Origin: an uncultured Moraxella sp.
Lineage (GTDB): Bacteria; Pseudomonadota; Gammaproteobacteria; Pseudomonadales; Moraxellaceae
Direction: 5' to 3'
Length of the DNA stretch: 10,612 nucleotides
Assembly: GCA_937975585.1 (NCBI GenBank)
Contig: CALJUC010000026.1
Coordinates: forward strand, 1 to 10,612
The notes beneath the pieces were generated by a model. It searched no databases and had not been told where the DNA came from. It saw nothing but the letters and a program-made list of their open reading frames with translations. This document shows positions 1-6,365 of this stretch, piece by piece; positions within the stretch are counted from its first letter, which is position 1, and each line of letters begins with the position of its first letter. A program made the position numbers and the translations under genes.

Positions 1-13
1 GATTGTTACCGTT

Positions 14-44
14 TTGACCGAATTTTATGTTAAAATAGCTATAT
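14..44 (+). promoter_or_regulatory. Weak candidate promoter upstream of the purH leader
   Basis: TTGACC (14-19) is a good -35-like hexamer. No ideal -10 lies at 17 bases: GCTATA (38-43) sits at 18 bases and CTATAT (39-44) at 19. TAAAAT (31-36) is a better -10 but too close. A second possibility is TTGCAT (168-173), 18 bases, TTAAAA (192-197), which would start purH transcription after the first terminator. Which is used cannot be decided from sequence. Confidence 0.25.
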
Positions 45-47
45 CAT

Positions 48-165
48 CGTATTGCGCTTACAGGGTCGACTTCGTAATCGACTACTTTATGGTCTGATTT
101 GGTCAGTCGCCACTCTAGCAGTTATACCCTCTCATCACTAGTCAGTTACCATAACTGACTTTTTT
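48..165 (+). ncRNA. Candidate structured leader or small RNA ending in a terminator
   Basis: No convincing ORF covers this stretch, yet it has nested pairing. AGGGT (62-66) can pair with ACCCT (126-130). Inside lie GTCGA (65-69) with TCGAC (78-82), which shares two bases with the outer helix, and CTGA (94-97) with TCAG (103-106) around a 5-base loop. It ends in a strong intrinsic terminator. It could be a short RNA, the 5' leader of purH, or the 3' end of an upstream transcript. I do not recognise a known riboswitch class; the CCGCCTGGGC-type core of the ZTP riboswitch, sometimes found before purH, is absent. Confidence 0.25.
140..165 (+). terminator. Intrinsic terminator in the purH leader
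   Basis: A140 plus GTCAGTTA (141-148) pairs perfectly with TAACTGAC plus T160 (152-160) around a CCA loop, giving a 9-bp stem that runs into T160-T165. It has the classic hairpin plus T-run form. It may end an upstream gene's transcript or act as an attenuator for purH. Confidence 0.75.
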
Positions 166-187
166 GTTTGCATAACTGGCTTTTTTG
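150..187 (+). repeat. Tandem direct repeat, 17 bp, one mismatch, period 21
   Basis: CATAACTGACTTTTTTG (150-166) recurs as CATAACTGGCTTTTTTG (171-187). The first copy is the descending arm and T-run of the terminator. The second has no adjacent partner, but TAACTGGC (173-180, plus A172) is perfectly complementary to GCCAGTTA (231-238, plus T239). This looks like a duplicated half-terminator, which allows an alternative fold. Confidence 0.7.
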
Positions 188-243
188 AGCGTTAAAACTT
201 AGGCGCAAACGCATCCGTAACGGTTTTATTGCCAGTTATCGCG

Positions 244-278
244 CTGCTAAGGTCATCTGATTATAGCAGGTTTTTTTT
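244..278 (+). terminator. Second terminator-like hairpin just before the purH ribosome site
   Basis: CTGCTA (244-249) pairs with TAGCAG (264-269) around a 14-base loop, followed by G and eight T (271-278). The large loop makes it weaker than the first terminator. The T-run ends 20 bases before the purH ATG, a position that fits transcriptional attenuation of purH. Confidence 0.4.
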
Positions 279-298
279 CTTTATGTAGGGGCTACATT

Positions 299-1879
299 AT
301 GAACCAATCATTTGCACTGCTATCAGTGTCAGACAAGTCTGGTATCGTCGAGTTCGCTCAGGGCTTATTAAACAAAAACTTTCGTCTACTATCGACAGGC
401 GGTACTTACAAGCTACTTAAAGACAATGGCTTGGATGTGACTGAAGTCGCTGAGTACACTGGCTTTGCTGAAATGATGGATGGCCGCGTTAAAACCCTAC
501 ACCCAAAAGTTCATGGCGGTATTTTAGGTCGTCGTGGTACTGACGATGCGATTATGGCAGAACACGGCATCGATCGTATCGACATGGTGGTTGTCAACCT
601 ATACCCATTTGCCCAAACCATCGCCAAACCAAATGTGACCAAAGACGATGCGATTGAAAACATCGACATCGGTGGGCCAACCATGGTTCGCGCAGCGGCT
701 AAAAACCACGAACACGTTAGTATCGTGACTAATCCGGCTGATTACGCGACCATCTTGGCAGAGCTTGATCAAAATGGCGAAATTTCAGCCGAAACGCGTT
801 TTAACTTAGCGGTTAAAGCATTCGAACATACTGCGCATTATGACGGTATGATTGCAAACTTCTTGGGCAGCCGTTTACAAGGCTTTGATAACGCGGAGCA
901 ATTCCCACGCACGTTCAATGCCCAATTTGATAAAGCACAAGACCTACGTTACGGTGAAAACCCACACCAACAAGCGGCTTTCTATGTAGAAAAAGCACCG
1001 GTTAATGGCCAACTTGAAGCCAGTGTGGCAACTGCGAAGCAATTACAAGGCAAAGAATTGTCTTACAACAATATCGCAGATACCGATGCGGCGCTTGAAT
1101 GTGTGAAATCATTCGACATGCCAGCCTGTGTGATTGTCAAACACGCCAACCCATGTGGTGTCGCTGTTGATAGCGATTTGACTGCTGCGTACGAAAAAGC
1201 CTTTGCCACTGACCCAGAATCTGCGTTTGGCGGTATCATTGCCTTTAACCGCGAGTTAGACGTTAACACCGCGAAAGCCATCGTTGACAAACAGTTCGTT
1301 GAAGTCATCATCGCCCCAAGTATCGCTGATGGTGTGTTAGAAGTAACAGGTAGTAAAAAGAACGTTCGCGTATTAGTTTGTGGTGAATTACCAAGCCCAA
1401 GCGAGCGTAAATCACAACTTGATTACAAACGCGTGACTGGTGGTTTATTGGTACAAGACCAAGACTTAGGTTTAATCACTTTAGACGACCTACAAGTTGT
1501 GACCAAAGTACAACCGACCCAAGAACAGCTACAAGACTTGCTATTCACATGGCGTGTGGCCAAATATGTCAAATCAAACGCGATTGTATACGCCAAAGAT
1601 GGTCGTACTATCGGTGTGGGCGCAGGTCAGATGAGCCGCGTAAACTCAGCGCGTATTGCCGCCATCAAAGCCGAACACGCCGGTCTATCACCAGTCGGTG
1701 CAGTGATGGCATCAGACGCCTTCTTCCCATTCCGTGATGGTATCGACAATGCGGCTGCGGTTGGCATTAAAGCGATTATTCAACCAGGTGGCTCAATGCG
1801 TGATGAGGAAACCATCGCTGCGGCTGATGAACATGGCATCGCGATGGTATTCACCGGTATGCGTCATTTCAGACACTAA
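299..1879 (+). CDS. purH: Bifunctional AICAR formyltransferase / IMP cyclohydrolase PurH
   Basis: PurH catalyses the last two steps of de novo purine synthesis in the cytosol: formylation of AICAR by 10-formyl-THF, then ring closure to IMP. The 526 residues match the usual length (E. coli about 529). The N-terminal MGS-like cyclohydrolase domain (about 1-195) shows SDKSG (11-15), STGGT (32-36), MDGRVKTLHPKVHGG (60-74) and IDIGGPTMVRAAAKNH (122-137). The transformylase domain shows RYGENPHQ (217-224), the catalytic KHANPCG with Lys281-His282, and AGQMSRV, SDAFFPFRDG and PGGSMRDEE near the C-terminus. The start is set by an AGGGGC ribosome site (287-292) seven bases upstream. It is followed by a strong terminator and converges with the dehydrogenase gene. 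Expression may be controlled by the structured leader. Nothing is odd in the protein. Confidence 0.98.
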   Translation: MNQSFALLSVSDKSGIVEFAQGLLNKNFRLLSTGGTYKLLKDNGLDVTEVAEYTGFAEMMDGRVKTLHPKVHGGILGRRGTDDAIMAEHGIDRIDMVVVNLYPFAQTIAKPNVTKDDAIENIDIGGPTMVRAAAKNHEHVSIVTNPADYATILAELDQNGEISAETRFNLAVKAFEHTAHYDGMIANFLGSRLQGFDNAEQFPRTFNAQFDKAQDLRYGENPHQQAAFYVEKAPVNGQLEASVATAKQLQGKELSYNNIADTDAALECVKSFDMPACVIVKHANPCGVAVDSDLTAAYEKAFATDPESAFGGIIAFNRELDVNTAKAIVDKQFVEVIIAPSIADGVLEVTGSKKNVRVLVCGELPSPSERKSQLDYKRVTGGLLVQDQDLGLITLDDLQVVTKVQPTQEQLQDLLFTWRVAKYVKSNAIVYAKDGRTIGVGAGQMSRVNSARIAAIKAEHAGLSPVGAVMASDAFFPFRDGIDNAAAVGIKAIIQPGGSMRDEETIAAADEHGIAMVFTGMRHFRH

Positions 1880-1898
1880 TTTTTACGATTAGTGCTAT

Positions 1899-1931
1899 AA
1901 AAAAGCGAGAATTGATATTCTCGCTTTTTTT
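1899..1931. terminator. Bidirectional terminator between purH and the dehydrogenase gene
   Basis: GCGAGAAT (1905-1912) and ATTCTCGC (1917-1924) form a perfect 8-bp stem with a TGAT loop. It is flanked by A1899-A1904 and T1925-T1931, so the A/T tracts extend the stem and give a U-run in both directions. It lies between two convergent genes, 20 bases after purH and about 47 before the end of the minus-strand gene. A second 7-bp inverted repeat, CACTAAT (1874-1880) with ATTAGTG (1888-1894), spans the purH stop codon. Confidence 0.9.
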
Positions 1932-1977
1932 ATGTTGAATGCTTTTGGGTAAAAGCGTTCAGAAATAATCCCCAAGC

Positions 1978-3081
1978 TTAACTAGCGGCTAACTTTCTGC
2001 AAATATCGAGCATCCGATTGGCGTAACCCCACTCATTGTCATACCATGCAAAGACTTTAAATAACTCATTCACCCCACTACCCGTTGCCATAGTCTGTAA
2101 GCTATCAATGACCAACGATTCAGCTTGATGGATAAAGTCACTCGATACCAGTGGCTCGTCACTATAGCCCATAATCCCGCTAAAATGGCCTTCGCTTTGT
2201 TCAAGTAAGAGCTGATTAATGGCGTCCACTGTGGTCGGCTTGGTCAAGCGAAACGTCACATCAATCGCGGCCACATCGATGGTCGGCACACGGATTGAAT
2301 GACCGTTTATTTTATCCGCCATATGCGGCAATACGCGCGCCACGGCATTGATGCTACTTGAGGTCGTGGGAATGATGTTATGCCCTGATGCACGAGCACG
2401 GCGTAAATCTCGATGCACTTGGTCGAGTACTGTCTGATCCGCCGTCACGGCATGAATTTCGGTGAGCATCGCCGCTTCAATACCTAAGGCATTATCAAGT
2501 ACATACAATAACGGTACCAATGCTTGCGTGGTACAGGACACACCGGATAGAATTTTTTTATCGCGGGTTAGCTCGTGGTCATTCACGCCTAACACAATAC
2601 TGGCATCAACGGTATCAAAAGGTGCCGCGCCAATAATGACTTGTTTGGCACCGGCTTGGATATGCAGATAGGCATCGGCATAGCTGCGAAAATGCCCGGT
2701 ACTTTCTAGTACCACATCGATATCCAGCGCCTGCCAAGGCAACTGCTGTGGATTAGGCTCTTTGAGTAATTCAATACGTTGGGCAAACTGCGGTGTCGAT
2801 ACCAAGAAAAAATGCCGTTCTTGGTGGTCAGTAGCTGTTTCACTAATAAGACGAATATCAATATTAAAACGCTCTGCTAGTCGACCATGCGCGCTGTCGT
2901 ATTTGAGTAAATGTAGTAAAGTCTGCGGGTCAGCCAAATCATTAATCGCCACGATTTGTACCGTAGGTGCTGTCACCCCACCCCGACACAAGCGCTCAAA
3001 ATACGCGCGTATCACATTGCGCCCGATACGCCCGAAACCATTAATCGCCAATCTTAAAGCCGGTTGAGATGAGTTAATCAA
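1978..3081 (-). CDS. GAPDH-superfamily dehydrogenase, Epd/GapB-like
   Basis: An NAD-dependent phosphorylating aldehyde dehydrogenase of the GAPDH family, 367 residues (usual about 330-350). It has the Rossmann motif INGFGRIGR (13-21), Asp48 in AINDL (favouring NAD), catalytic Cys183 in SCTT, His210 in EIHAVTADQ, Arg264 in IRVPT, and the C-terminal WYDNEWGYANRMLD. INDLAD, LLKYDSAHGR and LVSSDF resemble erythrose-4-phosphate dehydrogenase (Epd, first step of pyridoxal-phosphate synthesis), while HAVTADQ and NIIPTT look like glycolytic GAPDH, so the substrate is uncertain. The invariant SCTTN is SCTTQ here. The start appears to be TTG: a TGA lies seven codons upstream in frame, the next internal TTG (codon 11) would begin right at the Rossmann fold, and an AGGG (3094-3097) lies 12 bases away. 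It lies 49 bases after the helicase stop with no terminator between, so co-transcription is possible. Confidence 0.9.
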   Translation of the reverse strand: MINSSQPALRLAINGFGRIGRNVIRAYFERLCRGGVTAPTVQIVAINDLADPQTLLHLLKYDSAHGRLAERFNIDIRLISETATDHQERHFFLVSTPQFAQRIELLKEPNPQQLPWQALDIDVVLESTGHFRSYADAYLHIQAGAKQVIIGAAPFDTVDASIVLGVNDHELTRDKKILSGVSCTTQALVPLLYVLDNALGIEAAMLTEIHAVTADQTVLDQVHRDLRRARASGHNIIPTTSSSINAVARVLPHMADKINGHSIRVPTIDVAAIDVTFRLTKPTTVDAINQLLLEQSEGHFSGIMGYSDEPLVSSDFIHQAESLVIDSLQTMATGSGVNELFKVFAWYDNEWGYANRMLDICRKLAAS

Positions 3082-3107
3082 GGATATGGTACACCCTAGT
3101 CAAATTC

Positions 3108-3142
3108 GGTTATTTTTTGATAAATACCCGTTATTTTTTAAT
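3108..3142. repeat. Short AT-rich direct repeat between helicase and dehydrogenase genes
   Basis: GGTTATTTTTTGAT (3108-3121) and CGTTATTTTTTAAT (3129-3142) are two near-copies with a period of 21. The second overlaps the helicase stop codon. No hairpin plus T-run was found here on either strand, so it does not look like a terminator. It may be chance in AT-rich spacer. Confidence 0.4.
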
Positions 3143-5098
3143 GAATAACAGTGCCAAACGGATATCGTTATAAGTGTACTTGCTACGCAATTCGTCATAA
3201 ATCGGACGGATTTTGATATGCCCTTCGCTATCTCGGTCATCACTATCATCACGGGCAATCACTTTATCATACGCGGTTTGCACAGCCACAATCCAATCAT
3301 CATCTGGGCGAATATGACCGACATTTAAGTCAGGAAAATGCGCTTGTAATTTCTCGATATGTCCCATGATGGTTGATTGCGCGAGGTTACGCATATCGGC
3401 AATATCCGCAATATCTAAGCTTTCATCAAGCAGGGCTTTGGTTTCGAGCAAGGTCGGTGTTAACTTGCCATCACTGGCTTCGGCCAAGGCTTGCGCTTGT
3501 TGTACGCTATGACGACGAAGTTTTAACGCCTTTTCGCGTTGGGCAAGGCGTTTTTCATAAGCAGCGATTTTGTTCTGATCGAGCGTACCGCGGCTTTTTA
3601 GGATAAATGCGCGCTGCTCATCAGCGATTTTCTCAGGGTTTTTGCGTAAAAATTCGCTTTCTTGCTCATCAGATAACTCCAAAAAGCGTTTATCCGCCCC
3701 ACGCGCTAATGGGTCAAGTTGCAGACTTAATTCGTTTAAGCCTAATAGTTGCAAACCTGATAGCTGCTTTAGACGTGATAACGCAACATATCCCTGACCC
3801 TTTTCAAAGGTTTTCGATAAGTCAATTTCTGCGGCATCCAAGGTCATGCCTTGGCTTTTATGGATAGTAATCGCCCACGCCAACGTCAGCGGCATATGAT
3901 AATACGCCGCCAAAATCTCGCCTTCTTCGTCATCAATACGCCAAACATCGTATTCAACGGTGACTTTGCGACCGTCATTGAGTTCAACGACCGGATAACG
4001 TTGCTGCTCAATTGCCTTGGTGCTATCTGCTACTGTATCTTCGGTGGCATCTATATCAGTTTTTTGATGCGTATCTGCGCCGTCTTCGTCCGCTTCATCA
4101 TCTTCATCAGCTTGTTTAGGGTTTAGACCATTTTCTAAAATCAACGGTGCAAAATCAACAATAGTACCCATCGTGCCATTTGATACATTCAGTTCGCTGT
4201 TATTTTTGATAAACATAACTTTAGCACCCAGTTTCAAGGTTAATTCTGGGTTATTGCGCACGCCTTTTTTGAGGGTTTCGACCAGTTTGTCATCGCCCTC
4301 ACTCCAGCTATGATAGACGAAGGCAGGCGTATTGAGTTTGGCCAACTCTTGGTCATTGATACTGTTGACGTTGATGTTGTGGGTATATAGCCGTGTGCGC
4401 GTACTCGCCAAGCTATGCTGTGCGGTTGCTTGTAATGCCGGCATGATATGTTCGGTAAAGCTTTGACGGCGGATTTGGTTCAAAATTGCATTCAAATCCA
4501 AGCCATGATAGATATTACCTGTTTGCGCCTCGCCTGCCGTTTTTTGGCTGTCACTGGCTTTTTGTCGGTGCTGCTCGGTTAGGTAACAAATTTGAAAATC
4601 GGCATCAAGCCATGCTTGCGCCATAAAAGCGAACTTTTCGCGTGTGGTCTCTTGCGGCTCGCCAATGGGTGGTAGCTGAAAAAAGTCCCCGGCCACCAAC
4701 ACTTGGACACCGCCAAATGGCAATTCGTTTTCTTTAACCGCCTGTAAGACTTGGTTAATCATGTCGAACTGCTTTTTATGCAGCATCGAAATTTCGTCAA
4801 TCACCAATACTTGGGTGCGGCTAATGCGTTCCGCGACGATAGGACGTTTTTTGATACGCGCGATATCTTGTGCGCTAAGGCTATCGGCAATGCCAATCCC
4901 TGCCCAGCTATGAATCGTCATACCGTTCATGTGGGTTGCGGCAATGCCGGTACTCGCGGTCACTGCGACACTGACATCGCGCGCGCGCAGATAGTGCAGA
5001 TACTGGTTGATGGTATAAGTTTTTCCTGCCCCTGCCGAGCCAGTCAAAAACACGTTTTTACCAGTTTTTAGGATATCAAGTGCGGTAGATTGTTTCAT
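3131..5098 (-). CDS. PIF1/RecD-like superfamily 1 helicase with acidic insert and HTH-like tail
   Basis: A predicted ATP-dependent DNA helicase, 655 residues from the ATG at 5098. Motifs in order: Walker A GSAGAGKT (20-27), TASTGIAA (48-55), Walker B VLVIDE (97-102), GDFFQLPP (137-144), TEQHRQ (174-179), TIHKSQGMTLD (411-421, UvrD_C_2-like) and GYVALSRL (436-443). Residues about 329-366 form an Asp/Glu-rich insert. A charged region (about 470-530) leads to LDESLDIADIADMRNLAQSTIMGHIEKL-type sequence (about 556-583, shown here only in outline), which resembles the helix-turn-helix found in some RecQ and PIF1-like tails. The frame stays open to a GTG at 5191, but homologues begin about 15-20 residues before Walker A, and a good promoter (5159-5187) lies inside that extension, so the ATG at 5098 is chosen. 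No strong ribosome site precedes it (only GGCAGG close by). A role in genome maintenance is inferred from family only. Confidence 0.88.
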   Translation of the reverse strand: MKQSTALDILKTGKNVFLTGSAGAGKTYTINQYLHYLRARDVSVAVTASTGIAATHMNGMTIHSWAGIGIADSLSAQDIARIKKRPIVAERISRTQVLVIDEISMLHKKQFDMINQVLQAVKENELPFGGVQVLVAGDFFQLPPIGEPQETTREKFAFMAQAWLDADFQICYLTEQHRQKASDSQKTAGEAQTGNIYHGLDLNAILNQIRRQSFTEHIMPALQATAQHSLASTRTRLYTHNINVNSINDQELAKLNTPAFVYHSWSEGDDKLVETLKKGVRNNPELTLKLGAKVMFIKNNSELNVSNGTMGTIVDFAPLILENGLNPKQADEDDEADEDGADTHQKTDIDATEDTVADSTKAIEQQRYPVVELNDGRKVTVEYDVWRIDDEEGEILAAYYHMPLTLAWAITIHKSQGMTLDAAEIDLSKTFEKGQGYVALSRLKQLSGLQLLGLNELSLQLDPLARGADKRFLELSDEQESEFLRKNPEKIADEQRAFILKSRGTLDQNKIAAYEKRLAQREKALKLRRHSVQQAQALAEASDGKLTPTLLETKALLDESLDIADIADMRNLAQSTIMGHIEKLQAHFPDLNVGHIRPDDDWIVAVQTAYDKVIARDDSDDRDSEGHIKIRPIYDELRSKYTYNDIRLALLFIKK

Positions 5099-5158
5099 GC
5101 CTGCCGTGGAGGTTAGATTCGTTGCGTGCGACGCGGGGCGATAAATGAATGATATGCT

Positions 5159-5187
5159 ACTATATAGCCAAACGCGCATCAACGCAA
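5159..5187 (-). promoter_or_regulatory. Sigma70-type promoter for the helicase gene
   Basis: On the minus strand, TTGCGT (5187-5182) is separated by 17 bases from TATAGT (5164-5159). Transcription would start near 5151, about 50 bases before the ATG at 5098. Its position within the longer open frame argues against the GTG start at 5191. Confidence 0.5.
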
Positions 5188-5242
5188 CCACGCGCCCTAC
5201 GTGCGCACTTGCCGCCGTTAATGCTATTTTTTGACTTAGCGA

Positions 5243-5845
5243 TTATACCGTTAACGTCTTTAACGCTTTTAAGCTGATATAGCCGATATGCAAGGTATCC
5301 TCTTGTAGCGTCGACTGTTGGTGTTCGTCAAGCGCCTCAATCTTTAATCCCCATCCATCAGGTAACAACGCATCAACGACATGAATATCATCCACATCAA
5401 GCGCATGTTTGTCATCAACATGACTGGTCGCAATGCCACTTAACGCTGGATTGGCATTGTCAAAGGTATAGTCGCGGTAAAAGTCCGATTTTTTCACTTG
5501 TGCAGTGGCTTTGCCGACCGTGTTAGCAATGACCAAGGTTTTATAATGAAACTCCTCAAACTGATTAGGCAAATAACCCCCAAGATTGACAAAGTAGAGT
5601 TTCGGTGGCGTTTCATCAAACCCATCTGTCAGTTGGGCATTTTCTACTAAAGTGATTTTATAATTCCCCACCCGTTGCACCTCACGCCATGCGTCTAGAT
5701 GCCATTTATTGTTGATTTCAGGCCACAGTTGATTGACCATAGGAATTGTTTCTCTTAGGCTATTTGCTACGACAAACATCACGTCGTGCTGTTCAATAAG
5801 TCGCCCCTGTGGTCGTGCGCCGATCTTTAACATAAATAGCTTCAT
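5243..5845 (-). CDS. DUF1543 family protein of unknown function
   Basis: A 200-residue, probably cytosolic protein with no signal peptide or membrane segment. It opens with KLFMLKIGARPQG (2-14), then EQHDVMFVVA (18-27) and LDAWREV (50-56), features I recognise from DUF1543 proteins. A related block, KLYFVNLGGY (82-91) and FHYKTLVIA (99-107), follows 80 residues later, suggesting an internal duplication. Residues 140-200 are acidic and less conserved. No catalytic residues are known, so no function is assigned. AAGGA lies about 13 bases before the ATG, longer than ideal, and no better start is seen. It is the first gene of the leftward series; the helicase ATG lies about 145 bases downstream and no terminator separates them. 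Confidence 0.8.
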   Translation of the reverse strand: MKLFMLKIGARPQGRLIEQHDVMFVVANSLRETIPMVNQLWPEINNKWHLDAWREVQRVGNYKITLVENAQLTDGFDETPPKLYFVNLGGYLPNQFEEFHYKTLVIANTVGKATAQVKKSDFYRDYTFDNANPALSGIATSHVDDKHALDVDDIHVVDALLPDGWGLKIEALDEHQQSTLQEDTLHIGYISLKALKTLTV

Positions 5846-5865
5846 GGTATTGTATTTTTCCTTAT

Positions 5866-5903
5866 TTTATAATTTTTACAGAAAGTCAGTTTTTCAATGC
5901 CAA
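5866..5903 (-). promoter_or_regulatory. Candidate promoter of the DUF1543 gene
   Basis: On the minus strand, TTGGCA (5903-5898), 17 bases, then TGTAAA (5880-5875). An overlapping alternative is TTGAAA (5897-5892) with TATAAA (5871-5866), at a long 20-base spacing. Either would start transcription shortly before the ATG at 5845. Confidence 0.35.
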
Positions 5904-5905
5904 TT

Positions 5906-5930
5906 TTACTATTTAAACATTACTATTTAA
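5906..5930. repeat. 11-bp direct repeat upstream of the DUF1543 gene
   Basis: TTACTATTTAA occurs at 5906-5916 and 5920-5930, identical, period 14. It lies just upstream of the candidate -35 of the DUF1543 gene, a place where an activator or repressor could bind, but it may be low-complexity AT sequence. Confidence 0.5.
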
Positions 5931-5960
5931 GACTTACATAAAAGAGTATCTATCATACGC

Positions 5961-6010
5961 TGGTAAATACTTTACATATGCTGATAAACACTTGACGATA
6001 AACACTTTAC
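5961..6010. repeat. Three imperfect 15-bp repeats
   Basis: TGGTAAATACTTTAC (5961-5975), TGATAAACACTTGAC (5982-5996) and CGATAAACACTTTAC (5996-6010), with starts spaced 21 and 14 bases apart. A weaker partial match, TGATAAATTC, starts at 6035. They lie between the DUF1543 gene and the remnant at 6025-6303, and are distinct from the 11-bp repeats at 5906-5930. Function unknown; they could be operator or protein-binding sites. Confidence 0.6.
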
Positions 6011-6024
6011 GAGATTCGCTATAA

Positions 6025-6303
6025 TTAGTAACGGCTGATAAATTCTCGATACACCCAACCGATGTAACGGTCATGCTTGGCATTAAACACCATTAGCCAA
6101 GATAGACTGTTATGCTCATAGCGATACTCTGTGATATAAACCACAGTAACCTTCTTCACCATACCCATAATCTTTCCATAGGGTACTGTACGAACTTTTC
6201 ACGGGGCATTGGTTGGGTGGGTTACTTTACAGGTCTGTACCATCGCGGTGGCTAGCAAAAGACCCGTTCATAATATACCGGCTACAGCTAATGTTGAACA
6301 CAT
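6025..6303 (-). pseudogene. Remnant of a small exported SH3b-like protein with two in-frame TGA codons
   Basis: Reading leftward from ATG 6303-6301 gives one frame that reads as a protein except for TGA at codon 12 (6270-6268) and codon 35 (6201-6199), ending at TAA (6027-6025). The first part is hydrophobic (STLAVAGIL, stop, TGLLLATAMVQTC), like a signal peptide. The 57 codons after the second stop contain KVRTVPYGKIMGMVKK, SWLMVFN and YIGWVYREFISRY, the spacing and residues of a bacterial SH3 domain (xVR..P..K..G.vkK...W...GWVy..yi). Each TGA is one change from TGG, CGA or TTA. There is no clear ribosome site. An upstream run of seven A (minus strand) followed by ATAAG would give a Lys-rich N-terminus from TTG 6326 if one base were added, so a frameshift may also be present. 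An intact 47-codon ORF (ATG at 6168) remains but lacks an export signal. Confidence 0.55.
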
Positions 6304-6365
6304 AATAAACTTATTTTTTTAAACAATCGTTGTATATTACCATGCGTCCAATTAGCTATTCCAAA

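Noticed and set aside
2..97. 31-codon open frame at the left edge
   Set aside because: It is not protein-like, has no recognisable start, and overlaps the leader pairing; it could only be a chance opening.
1..298. ZTP (pfl) or purine riboswitch before purH
   Set aside because: The conserved cores of these classes are not visible; only generic hairpins and terminators are seen.
3373..4126. Plus-strand ORFs opposite the helicase gene, and similar shadows opposite purH and aspS
   Set aside because: They are antisense or out-of-frame openings inside strongly conserved genes, with no family features or ribosome sites.
5099..5191. N-terminal extension of the helicase from a GTG at 5191
   Set aside because: It adds 31 residues not expected before Walker A and contains a good promoter (TTGCGT-17-TATAGT), so it is probably untranscribed or untranslated.
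5733..5930. 65-codon plus-strand ORF over the start of the DUF1543 gene
   Set aside because: Its first half is antisense to DUF1543 and its second half is AT-rich spacer; no supporting signals.
6020..6025. Perfect TATAAT on the plus strand
   Set aside because: TTGACG at 5992 is 22 bases away, no other -35 fits, and no plus-strand gene follows; it overlaps the end of the minus-strand remnant.
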